Assembly: GCF_024198235.1 (NCBI RefSeq)
Contig: NZ_JAKCFB010000006.1
Location: forward strand, 186,001-250,000
Direction of reading: 5' to 3'
DNA length: 64,000 bases
Source: Myxococcus dinghuensis
GTDB lineage: Bacteria; Myxococcota; Myxococcia; Myxococcales; Myxococcaceae
Each line of letters starts with the position of its first letter. Positions within the stretch are counted from its first letter, which is position 1. Made by a program: the position numbers and the translations under genes. The notes under the pieces were generated by a model that was not told the DNA's origin, searched no databases, and worked only from the letters and a program-made list of their open reading frames with translations. Shown piece by piece: positions 9,943-18,787 of this stretch.

Positions 9943-10735
9943 GCAGCCGCCGAGCATCTCGAGCATCGTCCTCGGGCCGCCGCCCTCGCGGCGCTCTCGC
10001 GGGACATGGTGGGCCGTCGCGACCACGGTGGCCCTCCACGGCGCCGCGGGGCTGCTCGCCTATCAGGCCTGGCGCAAGCCGGAGCGGCCGCTCACGCCGC
10101 CCGCCCCGAAGCAGACGCTGCAGATCAACCACGTCGTCGACCTGAAGCCACCGCCGCTTCCCGCCCCACCGCCCCCCGCCCCTCGCGCCGAGCCACCGCC
10201 GGCCCGCGCCGCGCGAAACCCCGGCCCCGCGCCCCGCGAGGCGCCGGCGCGCGCGGCCCCGGAGCCCGCCCAGGCCGGCGCGGTGGTGGCCGCGAAGGAG
10301 CCCGCGGAGCCGCTCGACTTCACCGACTTCGACATGACGACGGGGGATGCGCCCCGCTACGCCGGTGGGGTGACGGCCTCCAACGGCCGCTCCGCGACGG
10401 CGGTGAACACCGCGGCCGCGGGAGAGCGCATCGGGCAAGGCACGGGCGGCAGCCGCGCCCGTCCGGTGCAGTTGTCCGCGCGCAGTTGGAGCTGCCCCTG
10501 GCCCAAGGAGGCCGACACGCTGCGCATCGACGACCAGACCGTCGTGCTGCGCGTCTCCGTCGATGCCGACGGCGAGGTCACCGCCGCCGAACTGCTTTCA
10601 GACCCGGGACACGGCTTCGGCCAGGCCGCGTTGGCCTGTGCCCGCCGGGCGCGTTTCGACACGGCGCTGGACCGGGAGGGACGTCCCCTCGCGGCCACCT
10701 CGCCGCCCATCCGGGTGCGTTTCGTCAGACCGTAG
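9929..10735 (+). CDS. tonB: TonB energy transducer
   Basis: A 268-aa protein with the TonB layout: a single N-terminal membrane helix containing His (WWAVATTVALHGAAGLL, about residues 27-44), a long Pro/Ala-rich periplasm-spanning linker (about 60-120), and a C-terminal TonB_C domain (RVSVDADGEVTAAELL, then GHGFGQAALACARRARFD). It starts at GTG inside the exbD 3' end with a GGAGGA ribosome site upstream. It transmits ExbBD energy to the receptor. Its C-terminal domain closely resembles the extra domain at the N-terminus of the receptor encoded upstream, including the shared GHGF motif. Confidence 0.9.
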   Translation: MPRPEQPPSISSIVLGPPPSRRSRGTWWAVATTVALHGAAGLLAYQAWRKPERPLTPPAPKQTLQINHVVDLKPPPLPAPPPPAPRAEPPPARAARNPGPAPREAPARAAPEPAQAGAVVAAKEPAEPLDFTDFDMTTGDAPRYAGGVTASNGRSATAVNTAAAGERIGQGTGGSRARPVQLSARSWSCPWPKEADTLRIDDQTVVLRVSVDADGEVTAAELLSDPGHGFGQAALACARRARFDTALDREGRPLAATSPPIRVRFVRP

Positions 10736-10773
10736 CGCCAATGGCTCCCGTCCCCGGGCGCCAGGAGTCATCC

Positions 10774-12000
10774 GTGAGTCATTCCAACCCGCTCCAGCGG
10801 GAACGCCTGATGTCCGTCCTGCTGGCGGGCGTCCAGCTCAGCCACCTGATGGACTTCATGATCATCATGCCGCTGGGGCCGGAGTTCATGAAGCGCTTCG
10901 GCCTCACCAACGCCCAGTTCGGGGCGATGGTCTCGTCCTACACGCTCGCCTCCTCGGCGATGGGCCTGCTCGGCCTGGTCTGGTTGGATCGCTTCGACCG
11001 CAAGCGCACGTTGCTCGCCATCTACGCGGGCTTCATCCTGGCCACGCTCGGCTGCGGCGTCGCGCAAAGCCATTCATGGCTGCTCCTGGCGCGCTCCCTG
11101 GCGGGGGCCTGTGCGGGATTGATGGGCGCGGTCATCATGGCCATCCTCGCGGACGTGGTCCCCCCGGAGCGACGGGGCCGGGCCATCGGCACGGTGATGT
11201 CCGCGCTGGGGCTGTCCGCCGTCGCGGGCGTCCCCGCGGGACTGGGACTGGCGCAGGCGCTGGGGTGGCGCGCGCCCTTCTGGGCCATCGGCGCGTTCGC
11301 CGCCCTCCTGTGGCTCTGCCTCTTCTTCGTCCTGCCCGGGGTGGACGGGCACCTCACGGAGAAGAGCGGCGGCGCGCGAGGCCCCTCACTGACGACACTG
11401 CTGGCGCCGGGCTTCGTGCTGGGCTGGGTGCTGACGTTCAGCGTGGTGTTCGCCAGCTTCCTGCTCATCCCCTACCTGGGGACATACATGGTCGGAAACC
11501 TGGGCGTGGCGCAGGCGGACCTGACGTGGGTGTACCTGGGGGGCGGCGCGGGGACCCTGCTGATGGCGCGGTGGGTGGGACGGCTGACGGACCGCTTCGG
11601 CCCCGCGCGAATGCTGGCCGGGCTGCTCCTGGCGACCATGGGCCCGCACCTGCTCTTCACCCACCTGCCCGTCTCGCCGCTGCCCGGGGTGGTGGTGGCC
11701 TTCGTGCTGTTCATGTCCCTCACCTCCACGCGGGCCATCCCCACCATCGCGCTCGTGACGTCCAAGGTGCCGCCCGCGCTGCGGGGCCGCTACCTCGCGG
11801 TGAACATGGCGGCGAGCGATGGCGCGTCGGGCGTCGCGGCCTGGACGAGTGGCCTGCTCATCGCCACGTCGCCCGAGGGCGCGCTCCTGGGCTTCGGCCA
11901 CGTGGGGTGGATCGCCGTCGCGGTGTCGGCGCTCTCGCTTTGCATCCTCTGGGCACTCGGTCGCGGCGCGGTGGCGCTCCAATCCGCGGCGACGACCTGA
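10774..12000 (+). CDS. MFS transporter, probable siderophore-locus permease
   Basis: A 408-aa major facilitator superfamily protein with about 12 hydrophobic segments. It has the loop 2-3 motif A (GLVWLDRFDRKRTL) and its weaker repeat in the second half (GRLTDRFGPARM). GTG 10774 is chosen over ATG 10741 because AGGAG lies six bases before the GTG, whereas ATG 10741 has no ribosome site. Its position between tonB and the aminotransferase suggests either siderophore export or transport of a ferric complex or product across the inner membrane; the sequence alone does not set the direction. Confidence 0.85.
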   Translation: MSHSNPLQRERLMSVLLAGVQLSHLMDFMIIMPLGPEFMKRFGLTNAQFGAMVSSYTLASSAMGLLGLVWLDRFDRKRTLLAIYAGFILATLGCGVAQSHSWLLLARSLAGACAGLMGAVIMAILADVVPPERRGRAIGTVMSALGLSAVAGVPAGLGLAQALGWRAPFWAIGAFAALLWLCLFFVLPGVDGHLTEKSGGARGPSLTTLLAPGFVLGWVLTFSVVFASFLLIPYLGTYMVGNLGVAQADLTWVYLGGGAGTLLMARWVGRLTDRFGPARMLAGLLLATMGPHLLFTHLPVSPLPGVVVAFVLFMSLTSTRAIPTIALVTSKVPPALRGRYLAVNMAASDGASGVAAWTSGLLIATSPEGALLGFGHVGWIAVAVSALSLCILWALGRGAVALQSAATT

Positions 12001-12045
12001 CGCCCTTCGAAGTGAAACGCGATTCACGAAGACAAAGGAACAACC

Positions 12046-13308
12046 ATGGACATGCCTGTCAGGAAGCATCCCTCGCTGCCCCGCCCCATCCAGGGTGAGC
12101 TGCGCCTCGAGCGCTCCAACGCGCTGCTCGCCGAGGCCCGGAAGACGGTCCCCGGCGTCACCCAGTCGATGATGAAGAAGCCCGAGCACTTCGCGCCGGG
12201 CGCCTTCCCCGTCTTCCTCGCGCGCGGCCAGGGCGCGCTGGTCGAGGACGTCGACGGCCAGGAGTACATCGACTACATCGGCGGCCTCGGCGCGAACATG
12301 CTGGGCCACAACCACCCGGTGGTGGTGGAGGCGATCCGCAAGCACCTGGAGGAAGGCATCCTCCACTCGCTGCCCACGCCGGTGGAGGTCACCTCCATCC
12401 AGGCGCTGCTGGAGCTCATCCCCGGCGCGGAGATGGCGCGCTTCTTCAAGACGGGCGCGGACGCGACGTCCGCGGCGGTGCGGCTGTCGCGCTACCTCAC
12501 GGGCAAGGAGCGCATCATCACCGTCGGCTACAACGGCTGGCACGACCACTTCATGTACGACACCCCGGGCGTGCCGGCCCCGCTGGCCGCGCTCACCACG
12601 CGCCTGCCGCTGTTCACGCCGCCGGACGAGGCCGTGCTGCTCTCCACCATCGAGAAGCAGGCCAGCCAGTTGGCCGCCGTCATCCTCTCCGTGCCGTACA
12701 ACCGCGTGCTGACCTCCGGCTTCCTCCAGCAGGTGCGCGAGGCCTGCTCCCAGAACAACGTCATGTTCGTGCTGGACGAGGTCGTCACCGGCTTCCGCGT
12801 GGCCATGGGCGGCGCGCAGGAGTTCTACGACGTGCGCGCGGACATCGTCTGCCTCTCCAAGAGCATCGCCGCCGGCATGCCGCTGTCGGCCATCGCCGGC
12901 CCGTCGAAGTACCTGAGCAAGCTGAGCGACCTCCAGGTCTCCACCACGTTCGGCGGTGAGCTGCTCACCCTGGCCGTGTGCGAGGCGGTGATGAAGTTCT
13001 ACAAGCAGGGCAACCACGTCGCGCACGTCGCGAAGCTGGGCCGCAAGCTGCGCGAGGGCGTCAACGCCCACGCCGAGGCCACGGGCTCCGCGCTGCGCGT
13101 GGTGGGCTACGACGCGATCCCCATGTTCCGCTTCTCGCCGGACCTGGCCGAGCACGCGAAGCAGATGCAGCCGTTCCAGGCCGGGATGGCGCGCCGGGGC
13201 ATCCTCCTCCGCCGCGACGTGAACTTCCCCGGCTCCGCGCACACCGAGGAGCAGATCGACTACACCATCGCCATGGCCGGCGAGGTGCTGCGCGCCACCG
13301 CGAAGTAG
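12046..13308 (+). CDS. mxcL: Class III aminotransferase (glutamate-1-semialdehyde aminomutase-like)
   Basis: A 420-aa PLP-dependent fold-type I enzyme of class III, close in look to HemL (FKTGADATSAAVRLSR; VLDEVVTGFRVAMGG with the PLP-binding Asp; SKSIAAGMPLSAIAG with the Schiff-base Lys). In the myxochelin pathway MxcL transaminates the aldehyde released by the MxcG reductase domain, giving the amine form, myxochelin B. A genuine hemL is not excluded by sequence alone, but the siderophore context and C-terminal position in the operon favour mxcL. AAAGGA lies upstream of ATG. A strong hairpin follows the gene. Confidence 0.88.
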   Translation: MDMPVRKHPSLPRPIQGELRLERSNALLAEARKTVPGVTQSMMKKPEHFAPGAFPVFLARGQGALVEDVDGQEYIDYIGGLGANMLGHNHPVVVEAIRKHLEEGILHSLPTPVEVTSIQALLELIPGAEMARFFKTGADATSAAVRLSRYLTGKERIITVGYNGWHDHFMYDTPGVPAPLAALTTRLPLFTPPDEAVLLSTIEKQASQLAAVILSVPYNRVLTSGFLQQVREACSQNNVMFVLDEVVTGFRVAMGGAQEFYDVRADIVCLSKSIAAGMPLSAIAGPSKYLSKLSDLQVSTTFGGELLTLAVCEAVMKFYKQGNHVAHVAKLGRKLREGVNAHAEATGSALRVVGYDAIPMFRFSPDLAEHAKQMQPFQAGMARRGILLRRDVNFPGSAHTEEQIDYTIAMAGEVLRATAK

Positions 13309-13324
13309 TCGGTGGCGACGGGAC

Positions 13325-13353
13325 GGAGGTCGGGGAGTCCGCTCCCCGCCTCC
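13325..13353. terminator. Stem-loop between convergent mxcL and the siderophore-interacting protein gene
   Basis: GGAGG-T-CGGGGAG / CTCCCCG-CCTCC forms a 12-bp stem with one bulge and a four-base loop. It lies between two convergent stops. There is no T-run, so intrinsic termination is inferred from position and stem strength. Confidence 0.55.
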
Positions 13354-13365
13354 GAACGGCTCCGC

Positions 13366-14187
13366 TCAGCTGTGCGAGTCGTGGATGTGGTCCGAGAAGC
13401 CGCGCTTCCAGTACCCGGTGACGCGGACCCAGCTCTTCTTCGTCCCCCGCTCGTTGAGCAGGTGGTCGCGGATGGGGCGCATGGCGAGCGACTCCCCGGA
13501 CACCCACGCGAAGTAGTCACCGGGAGGGAACGTCAGCTCGCGGATGGCCTTGTCGAGCAGGTTCGTGGAGCCCGCCTCGGCGCCGTCGCGGTGCAGCCAG
13601 GTGAGCGTCACGTGGGCGCGCGTCTCCAGGCGCTGCTCCTCCGACGCGTCCGCGACCTCGATGAAGACGAAGGCGCGCGCCCCCTCGGGCAGCTCCTCCA
13701 ACCGGCGCGCGATGGCGGGGATCGCCGTCTCGTCACCGGCCAGCAGGTACCAGTCGAAGTCATTGGAGACGAACAGCGAGCCGCGAGGCCCACCCACGCC
13801 CAGCATGTCGCCGGGCTTCGCCTGCGCCGCCCACGACGACGCGGGGCCGGAGCCGTGGAGCACGAAGTCCAGGTCCAGCTCCCCCGCCACCGCGTCGAAC
13901 CGGCGCGGGGTGTAGTCCCGCGAGTCCGGCTTCTTCTCGCCCGGCTGCAGCACGGGGCCCGTGGGCCCCATCGTCGGGATGACGGGCCGGCGCTTGCCGG
14001 GCTCCGGGAAGAGCACCTTCACGTGGTCATCCGCGCCCTCGCTCTGGAAGCCGGCGATGTCCTCGCCGCCCAGCGTGATTCGCACCACGTGCGGCGTCAC
14101 GGACGTCACCCGCAGCACCTCCAGGCATCGGAACTTCACGGGGAACGGCCCCCGGCGGAACACCTTCTCGCTCACGCTCGTCGTCAC
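13366..14187 (-). CDS. Siderophore-interacting FAD-binding reductase (ViuB family)
   Basis: A 273-aa protein of the siderophore-interacting family, which reduces or helps release iron from ferric siderophores in the cytoplasm. Signs are the FAD-binding RDYTPRRFD segment, LDLDFVLHGSGPASSWA, and the NAD(P)H-binding half with WYLLAGDETAIPAIARRLEELP. GTG 14187 is chosen because GAGGTG precedes it and the family's conserved N-terminus begins soon after. It faces the siderophore operon and closes the iron cycle: uptake by the receptor, then release here. Two direct repeats lie in its upstream region, but no Fur consensus was found there. Confidence 0.88.
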   Translation of the reverse strand: MTTSVSEKVFRRGPFPVKFRCLEVLRVTSVTPHVVRITLGGEDIAGFQSEGADDHVKVLFPEPGKRRPVIPTMGPTGPVLQPGEKKPDSRDYTPRRFDAVAGELDLDFVLHGSGPASSWAAQAKPGDMLGVGGPRGSLFVSNDFDWYLLAGDETAIPAIARRLEELPEGARAFVFIEVADASEEQRLETRAHVTLTWLHRDGAEAGSTNLLDKAIRELTFPPGDYFAWVSGESLAMRPIRDHLLNERGTKKSWVRVTGYWKRGFSDHIHDSHS

Positions 14188-14246
14188 AAGCTCACCTCTC
14201 GAATCAGGCCTCGCCTCCACTCCCGGGAGGCAACACGACACGAAGA

Positions 14247-14274
14247 CGATATTGACTCGCAAAATCGATATTGC
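14247..14274. promoter_or_regulatory. Candidate operator: CGATATTG direct repeats
   Basis: CGATATTG occurs at 14247-14254 and again at 14266-14273, 19 bp apart. The second copy is part of an imperfect palindrome (14259-14274). It is the AT-rich spot between two divergent genes. It may bind a regulator of the ViuB-like gene; it does not fit the Fur consensus. Confidence 0.3.
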
Positions 14275-14433
14275 AACAGGAATCCCTGACCTCTCCGGGA
14301 ACGTTCGACCGGGCGATGGCGCGGGGGCTCGGAATCGGACGACGCACCGTAAGAGCGGCGGGTGCGGGGCGTCAGCCGGAGTGGATGGGCGACCGAAGGC
14401 GGCGCCCGGGTCGATTCGGAGGTCTCGTCGGAC

Positions 14434-15348
14434 ATGTCTGGCACACACCACCCCTCTTCGGGTTCACCTGGCCGGGCCTTCGCCCTGGGTATCGGGCTGA
14501 ACCTGCTCTTCGTCGGCGCGGAGGCGACGTTCGGCGTCCTCTCCGGTTCGCTGGCGCTGCTCGCGGATGCGGGCCACAACCTGAGTGACGTGCTGGGACT
14601 GGCGCTCGCATGGGGAGCGACGGTGCTGGCGCGCAGGCGGCCCACCGAGCGCCACACCTACGGCCTGCGCGCCTCGTCCATCCTGGCCGCGCTGCTCAAC
14701 GCGCTCCTGCTGATGGTGGCCGTGGGCGGCTTCGCCTGGGAGGCGGTGCAGCGGCTGGGGCAGCCCGGCCCCGTCGCCACGGGGACGGTGATGCTCGTGG
14801 CGGGCGTGGGAATCATCATCAACGCGGGGACGGCCCTGCTCTTCTGGAAGGGACGCACGCGGGACCTGAACGTGCGCGGCGCGTTCCTGCACCTGGCCGC
14901 CGACGCGGGCGTGTCGCTGGGTGTCGTGCTCGCGGGCGCGCTCATCCAGGTGACGGGTTGGGACTTCGTGGACCCGGTGGTGACGCTGTTCATCGCGGTC
15001 CTCATCCTCGCCGGGACGTGGGGCCTGCTGCGGGACTCGGTGAACCTGGTGCTCCAGGCGGTTCCGACGGACATCGACCTGGCGCGCGTGCGGGAGCGGC
15101 TGCGGGGACTGCCCGGTGTGCGCGAGGTGCATGACCTCCATGTCTGGGCCATGAGCACCACCGAGGCCGCGCTCACCGCGCACCTCATCGCGAAGGACGC
15201 GAGGGTCGACGCGGAGGCGCTCGCGCGGCTGAAGCGCCAGCTCCATGACGAGTGCGGCATCGAACACGTCACGCTGCAGGTCGAGGCGAAGCCTTGCGAC
15301 AACTGCGTGCCCGCGTGGGGAGCCCTCGCCTCACCCCACGCGCACTGA
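14434..15348 (+). CDS. Cation diffusion facilitator (CzcD/ZitB-like metal exporter)
   Basis: A 304-aa CDF-family efflux protein, expected to exchange Zn2+ or a similar divalent ion for protons across the inner membrane. About six membrane segments are seen. Metal-site motifs are LADAGHNLSDVLG in segment 2 and HLAADAGVSLGVV in segment 5. A His-rich loop is short or absent. The cytoplasmic domain has DLHVWAMSTTEAALTAHL and the IEHVTLQVE tail, ending CDNC. ATG 14434 has GGAGG 11 bases upstream and precedes the first hydrophobic segment; an earlier in-frame start would add a charged tail of low plausibility. Confidence 0.92.
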   Translation: MSGTHHPSSGSPGRAFALGIGLNLLFVGAEATFGVLSGSLALLADAGHNLSDVLGLALAWGATVLARRRPTERHTYGLRASSILAALLNALLLMVAVGGFAWEAVQRLGQPGPVATGTVMLVAGVGIIINAGTALLFWKGRTRDLNVRGAFLHLAADAGVSLGVVLAGALIQVTGWDFVDPVVTLFIAVLILAGTWGLLRDSVNLVLQAVPTDIDLARVRERLRGLPGVREVHDLHVWAMSTTEAALTAHLIAKDARVDAEALARLKRQLHDECGIEHVTLQVEAKPCDNCVPAWGALASPHAH

Positions 15349-15373
15349 CGCCTCCGAGCGGCCCGGGGCGTCA
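15346..15373. terminator. Inverted repeat spanning two convergent stops
   Basis: TGACGCC and GGCGTCA form a 7-bp stem with a 14-base loop. The arms include the stop codons of both converging genes. It may serve as a shared weak terminator. Confidence 0.35.
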
Positions 15374-15730
15374 GGCCTCTTCTGTTCCGACCATGGCCGC
15401 GAGGAACAAGGCATAGGTCAGCTCCGCGACCGGGCGCTTCTCGCGGCGGGCCTGGGTGCGCAGGGCCTTGGGGAGGGAGCAGGGCTTGCCCTTCTCGCCG
15501 TCGCGGAGCTGCACGTAGCCCCGCTCGGAGTAGCCGAGGACCTCCCAGCCGCGCTGACGGAGGGCCTGGGACAGGTCATCCGTCAGCTGGTGATGGATGG
15601 CGCGGGACAACGTCTGACGCCCGAAGATGTCGTTCGACCAGCCGCCCTCCTCCTCGCGCCAGCCGCGGGCGCGGAGGTAGTTGGCCTTGCGAGCCAGGGA
15701 GAGCCCTCCCACGTGGCGTTCGAGCTTCAT
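15371..15730 (-). CDS. Conserved-looking hypothetical protein, 119 aa
   Basis: A small basic protein with no family I recognise. It has Trp/Gly-rich segments (ARGWREEEGGWSNDIFG; QRGWEVLGYSERGYVQLRDG) that look like short strands, then a helical C-terminus (LPKALRTQARREKRPVAELTYALFLAAMV). There is no signal peptide or Cys pair. It is a real gene by codon use and a clean ATG. It is convergent with the CDF exporter and nothing around it suggests a job. Confidence 0.65.
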   Translation of the reverse strand: MKLERHVGGLSLARKANYLRARGWREEEGGWSNDIFGRQTLSRAIHHQLTDDLSQALRQRGWEVLGYSERGYVQLRDGEKGKPCSLPKALRTQARREKRPVAELTYALFLAAMVGTEEA

Positions 15731-15900
15731 CCTGGCGCATCCTCATATGCCATCCGCCCGGTACGTCACAGTCCGGCGAACACGCGGAGAACGGGCTCGA
15801 CTCGGCGGGTGCGGGCGGACAGGCTCCTGGCCTCGCACGCGCGGAGGCCGGGCCGCTCCTCCCGAAGCGTCACCCCGAAGCCGGCCGCGAGGGAGCCACC

Positions 15901-16872
15901 ATGAAGTACACGCATCTGGGACGTTCCGGACTGTCGGTCAGCCGCATCTGCCTGGGCACGATGAACTTCGGCTGGACCACCGAGGAGCCCGACGCCCACG
16001 GCATCATGGACGCCGCGCTCGACAAGGGCATCAACTTCTTCGACACGGCGAACGTGTACGGCTGGAACGAGAACAAGGGCCGCACGGAGCAGATCATCGG
16101 CAACTGGTTCGCGCAGGGCGGTCGCCGCCGTGAGCGCACCGTGCTCGCGACCAAGGTCTACGGCCCCATGGGCGAGTGGCCCAACGAGGGCAAGCTGTCC
16201 GCGCTCAACATCCGCCGCGCGTTGGACGCCAGCCTCAAGCGATTGAAGACGGACTACATCGACCTCTACCAGTTCCACCACGTGGACCGGGACACGCCGT
16301 GGGAGGAGATCTGGCAGGCGATGGAGGTGGCGGTGGGCCAGGGCAAGGTCCTCTACGTGGGCAGCAGCAACTTCGCGGGCTGGCACATCGCCCAGGCGCA
16401 GGCCGCGGCGGCGCAGCGACACTTCATGGGGCTGGTCAGCGAGCAGTCCCTCTACAACCTGATGGCGCGGACGGTGGAGCTGGAGGTCCTGCCCGCGGCC
16501 CGGCACTACGGCCTGGGCATCCTGCCCTGGTCGCCGCTCCAGGGGGGCCTGCTCGGAGGCGTGCTTCGCAAGGAGCGTGAAGGCAAGCGTCGGCTCGAGG
16601 GACGCGCCCAGGCCGCGCTCCAGAAGAACCGCGAGCGCATCGAGCAGTACGAGAACCTGGCCACGGAGCTGGGGGTCGAACCCGGGGACCTCGCCCTGTC
16701 CTGGCTGCTCCACCAACCCGCCGTCACGGCCCCCATCGTCGGGCCCCGCACCGGCGCACAGCTCGACGCGGCCGTGCGCGCGCTCGACGTGAAGCTGGAG
16801 GAGAAGACGCTGACGCGGCTCGACGAACTCTTCCCGGGACACAAGCCCGCGCCCGAGGATTACGCCTGGTAG
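15901..16872 (+). CDS. Aldo/keto reductase
   Basis: A 323-aa NADPH-dependent oxidoreductase of the AKR superfamily, YajO/Kv-beta-like branch (YTHLGRSGLSVSRICLGTMNFG). The catalytic tetrad is visible: Asp and Tyr in FFDTANVYGW, Lys in VLATKVYG, His in YQFHHVD. The C-terminal part has the cofactor-binding IVGPRTGAQLDAAVRALD segment. The substrate cannot be told from sequence. GAGGGAG lies upstream of ATG. The gene stands alone on its strand. Confidence 0.93.
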   Translation: MKYTHLGRSGLSVSRICLGTMNFGWTTEEPDAHGIMDAALDKGINFFDTANVYGWNENKGRTEQIIGNWFAQGGRRRERTVLATKVYGPMGEWPNEGKLSALNIRRALDASLKRLKTDYIDLYQFHHVDRDTPWEEIWQAMEVAVGQGKVLYVGSSNFAGWHIAQAQAAAAQRHFMGLVSEQSLYNLMARTVELEVLPAARHYGLGILPWSPLQGGLLGGVLRKEREGKRRLEGRAQAALQKNRERIEQYENLATELGVEPGDLALSWLLHQPAVTAPIVGPRTGAQLDAAVRALDVKLEEKTLTRLDELFPGHKPAPEDYAW

Positions 16873-16974
16873 ACACCTGGGCCGCGACGCGGGTTTCCAC
16901 GATGGAGGCCCGCGCCCTTCTACACGCTCCAGTTCTCCTGCGACCCATGGGGAAGCCCTGGCGAGCGCGAGGCC

Positions 16975-17616
16975 TCACACGTCGAACTTGAACGTCGTCT
17001 CCACGGCGGAGGCTCGCGCTCCGAAGCGGCGGCAGAAGGCCTGGAGGTTCGTGTAGCCCGCCATGGGCAGCACCTCGCGGAACTCGAGGTGCACGACGAG
17101 GCAGAACAGGGTCGCCTCGAGGAAGCTCAGGTCACGCGCCGGGAGGGCCTCGAGGCCCGCTGGCGCGTGCTCCTCCAACCACGCCAGCATCGCGGTGAGG
17201 CTCTTGCGCAGCTTGGCGTGGTGAGCGCTGTCCTCCCCTCCCCCGCCCAGCCGGCCCATCACCAGCGACACCTCGGTCGCCATGGCTTGCAGCGCAATCT
17301 CTTGCAGGTTGGCCAGCAGGGGCACGTCATGGTCCTCCGGCCACACCACGCGAAGCGACCGCCCCGAGCGCCGCCAGAATTCACGGCTGATGTTGAGCGC
17401 ACCGAACCAGGAGCCCTCGGAGGTCTTCAGCACGGGAATCCGGAGTGCGGGGTTGCCGCCGTAGTCCCCCGGGTTCGAGGACATCAGGTCGCGCACCACC
17501 TGGAAGTCATACGGTGCGCCCAGCTCGGCGGCGAAGATGCGGGGGATGCGGGTGAAGTGCGAACTCGAACGGCCGATCAAGACGGGACGGGTCGACGCTT
17601 CGGGCGCAACGGACAT
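16975..17616 (-). CDS. Glutathione S-transferase-like protein
   Basis: A 213-aa protein with an N-terminal thioredoxin-like GST domain (IGRSSSHFTRIPRIFAAELG, then NPALRIPVLKTSEG, where the cis-Pro is expected) and an all-helical C-terminal domain. The usual catalytic Tyr/Ser/Cys near the start could be one of the serines in RSSSHF. ATG 17616 has GGAGGT upstream. It is divergent from the protease gene. Substrate unknown. Confidence 0.75.
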   Translation of the reverse strand: MSVAPEASTRPVLIGRSSSHFTRIPRIFAAELGAPYDFQVVRDLMSSNPGDYGGNPALRIPVLKTSEGSWFGALNISREFWRRSGRSLRVVWPEDHDVPLLANLQEIALQAMATEVSLVMGRLGGGGEDSAHHAKLRKSLTAMLAWLEEHAPAGLEALPARDLSFLEATLFCLVVHLEFREVLPMAGYTNLQAFCRRFGARASAVETTFKFDV

Positions 17617-17850
17617 CGCGGCACCTCCGGGTGGCGGATTCGCGGGCGACCGTAGGAGCCCGCCCCATGCGTGACAAGGCACAGCGGGGCCTCCGCGCGG
17701 GCCGTCCAGTTCGCCCCCGCCAAGACGCAGCGCGGCGTCATGTCATGGCAAGCACGGGGATGAAGGCAGGCATGCCACCTCGACCGCCAGGGGATTGAAT
17801 TCCCCCGTCGGCGCTGCAAGAACCGCGAACACCTTTCCACCGGAGCCCTC

Positions 17851-18705
17851 ATGGCCCGCGTCCTCCCATCCATCGCCTCGAGCCTGGTCCTGTTCGCCAG
17901 CGGCGCCAGTCACGCGGAGGAGCTCGCCGCGTTCGCCGCGCGGGTGAAGCCCTCCATCGTCTCCCTGGAGGTCATCGGGCCTGGGAATGAGCCCATCGGC
18001 TCGGGCACCGGGTTCTTCATCTCCGAGGATGGACTCGTCGCCACGAACAACCACGTCGTCAATCCCGCGGAGGCCATCGACCTGCGCGCCCAACTCTCCG
18101 ATGGCACGACGCGGAAGGTGCTCGGAATCATGGCGAGGAACCCGGAGCGCGACATCGCGATGGTGAAGCTCGAGGGGGATGGCTATCCCGCCCTGCCCCT
18201 CGCGGGCGACACGCAGCTCCAGGAGGGCACCAAGGTCTTGTCGATTGGCAACCCACTGGGGCTCACCTTCACCCTCGCGGAGGGAATCGTCTCCGCGCTG
18301 CGGCCCGACGGAGTGCCTGACGAGGAGGTGCCCCATGAGAGCTGGAAGAAGCCCCTCATCCAGTTCTCCATCAACAGCGACAAGGGAGCGAGCGGCTCCC
18401 CCATCATGACCGAGGATGGCCAGGTCATCGCCGTGTTGAAGGGAGGCTACGGGTTCCGGGGGACCTTCATGGGCATCCCGGCCGTCGTCGTGAGCCAGCT
18501 GAAGGAGCGCCTCGCGCCCGAGGACCAGCCACAAGCCGTTCGCGCCTTCCCCGTCAAAGGGGCGATTGGCTCGGCGATCTTCTTCGGGGTGATCGCGCTG
18601 GTGTGGGCATGGCCGAGGCGCCACGGCTGGAGGCGAGCCGCGCGCCCCGCCAAGGCCCGAGCGGACGCCCCCCGCGTCAGGTCGATCGACGACTACCGGA
18701 ACTGA
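17851..18705 (+). CDS. Trypsin-like (HtrA/S1C-type) serine protease with C-terminal membrane anchor
   Basis: A 284-aa exported protein. A signal peptide ends near HAEE. The chymotrypsin-like domain has His68 (NNHVV), Asp101 (ERDIAMVKL) and Ser181 in KGASGSP, so the triad is complete. There is no PDZ domain, unlike DegP/HtrA. A hydrophobic segment at about 238-254 followed by an Arg-rich tail should anchor the protein in the inner membrane with the protease in the periplasm. Substrates are unknown. The gene is monocistronic, with a hairpin after it. Confidence 0.85.
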   Translation: MARVLPSIASSLVLFASGASHAEELAAFAARVKPSIVSLEVIGPGNEPIGSGTGFFISEDGLVATNNHVVNPAEAIDLRAQLSDGTTRKVLGIMARNPERDIAMVKLEGDGYPALPLAGDTQLQEGTKVLSIGNPLGLTFTLAEGIVSALRPDGVPDEEVPHESWKKPLIQFSINSDKGASGSPIMTEDGQVIAVLKGGYGFRGTFMGIPAVVVSQLKERLAPEDQPQAVRAFPVKGAIGSAIFFGVIALVWAWPRRHGWRRAARPAKARADAPRVRSIDDYRN

Positions 18706-18722
18706 GGCATGTCACACCAGGG

Positions 18723-18749
18723 GACGGGCCCCAACCCCCGGGGCCCGTC
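18723..18749. terminator. Strong stem-loop between convergent genes
   Basis: GACGGGCCCC / GGGGCCCGTC is a perfect 10-bp stem with a seven-base loop between the stops of the protease and DUF1552 genes. There is no long T-run, so it is called a terminator from placement and strength. Confidence 0.6.
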
Positions 18750-18787
18750 GAGACTCGAACGTCGGAGCGGAGACGCCCGGGAGGTGA

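Noticed and set aside
12012..12030. Inverted repeat GTGAA-N6-TTCAC before mxcL as terminator
   Set aside because: Only five pairs, no T-run, and the genes on both sides read in the same direction with a 45-base gap.
11386..13242. A 618-codon minus-strand frame over the MFS and aminotransferase genes
   Set aside because: Antisense shadow; both plus-strand genes have intact family motifs.
14240..14280. A Fur box upstream of the ViuB-like gene
   Set aside because: Sliding the 19-base consensus along both strands gave only poor matches; the repeat was kept as an unassigned operator.
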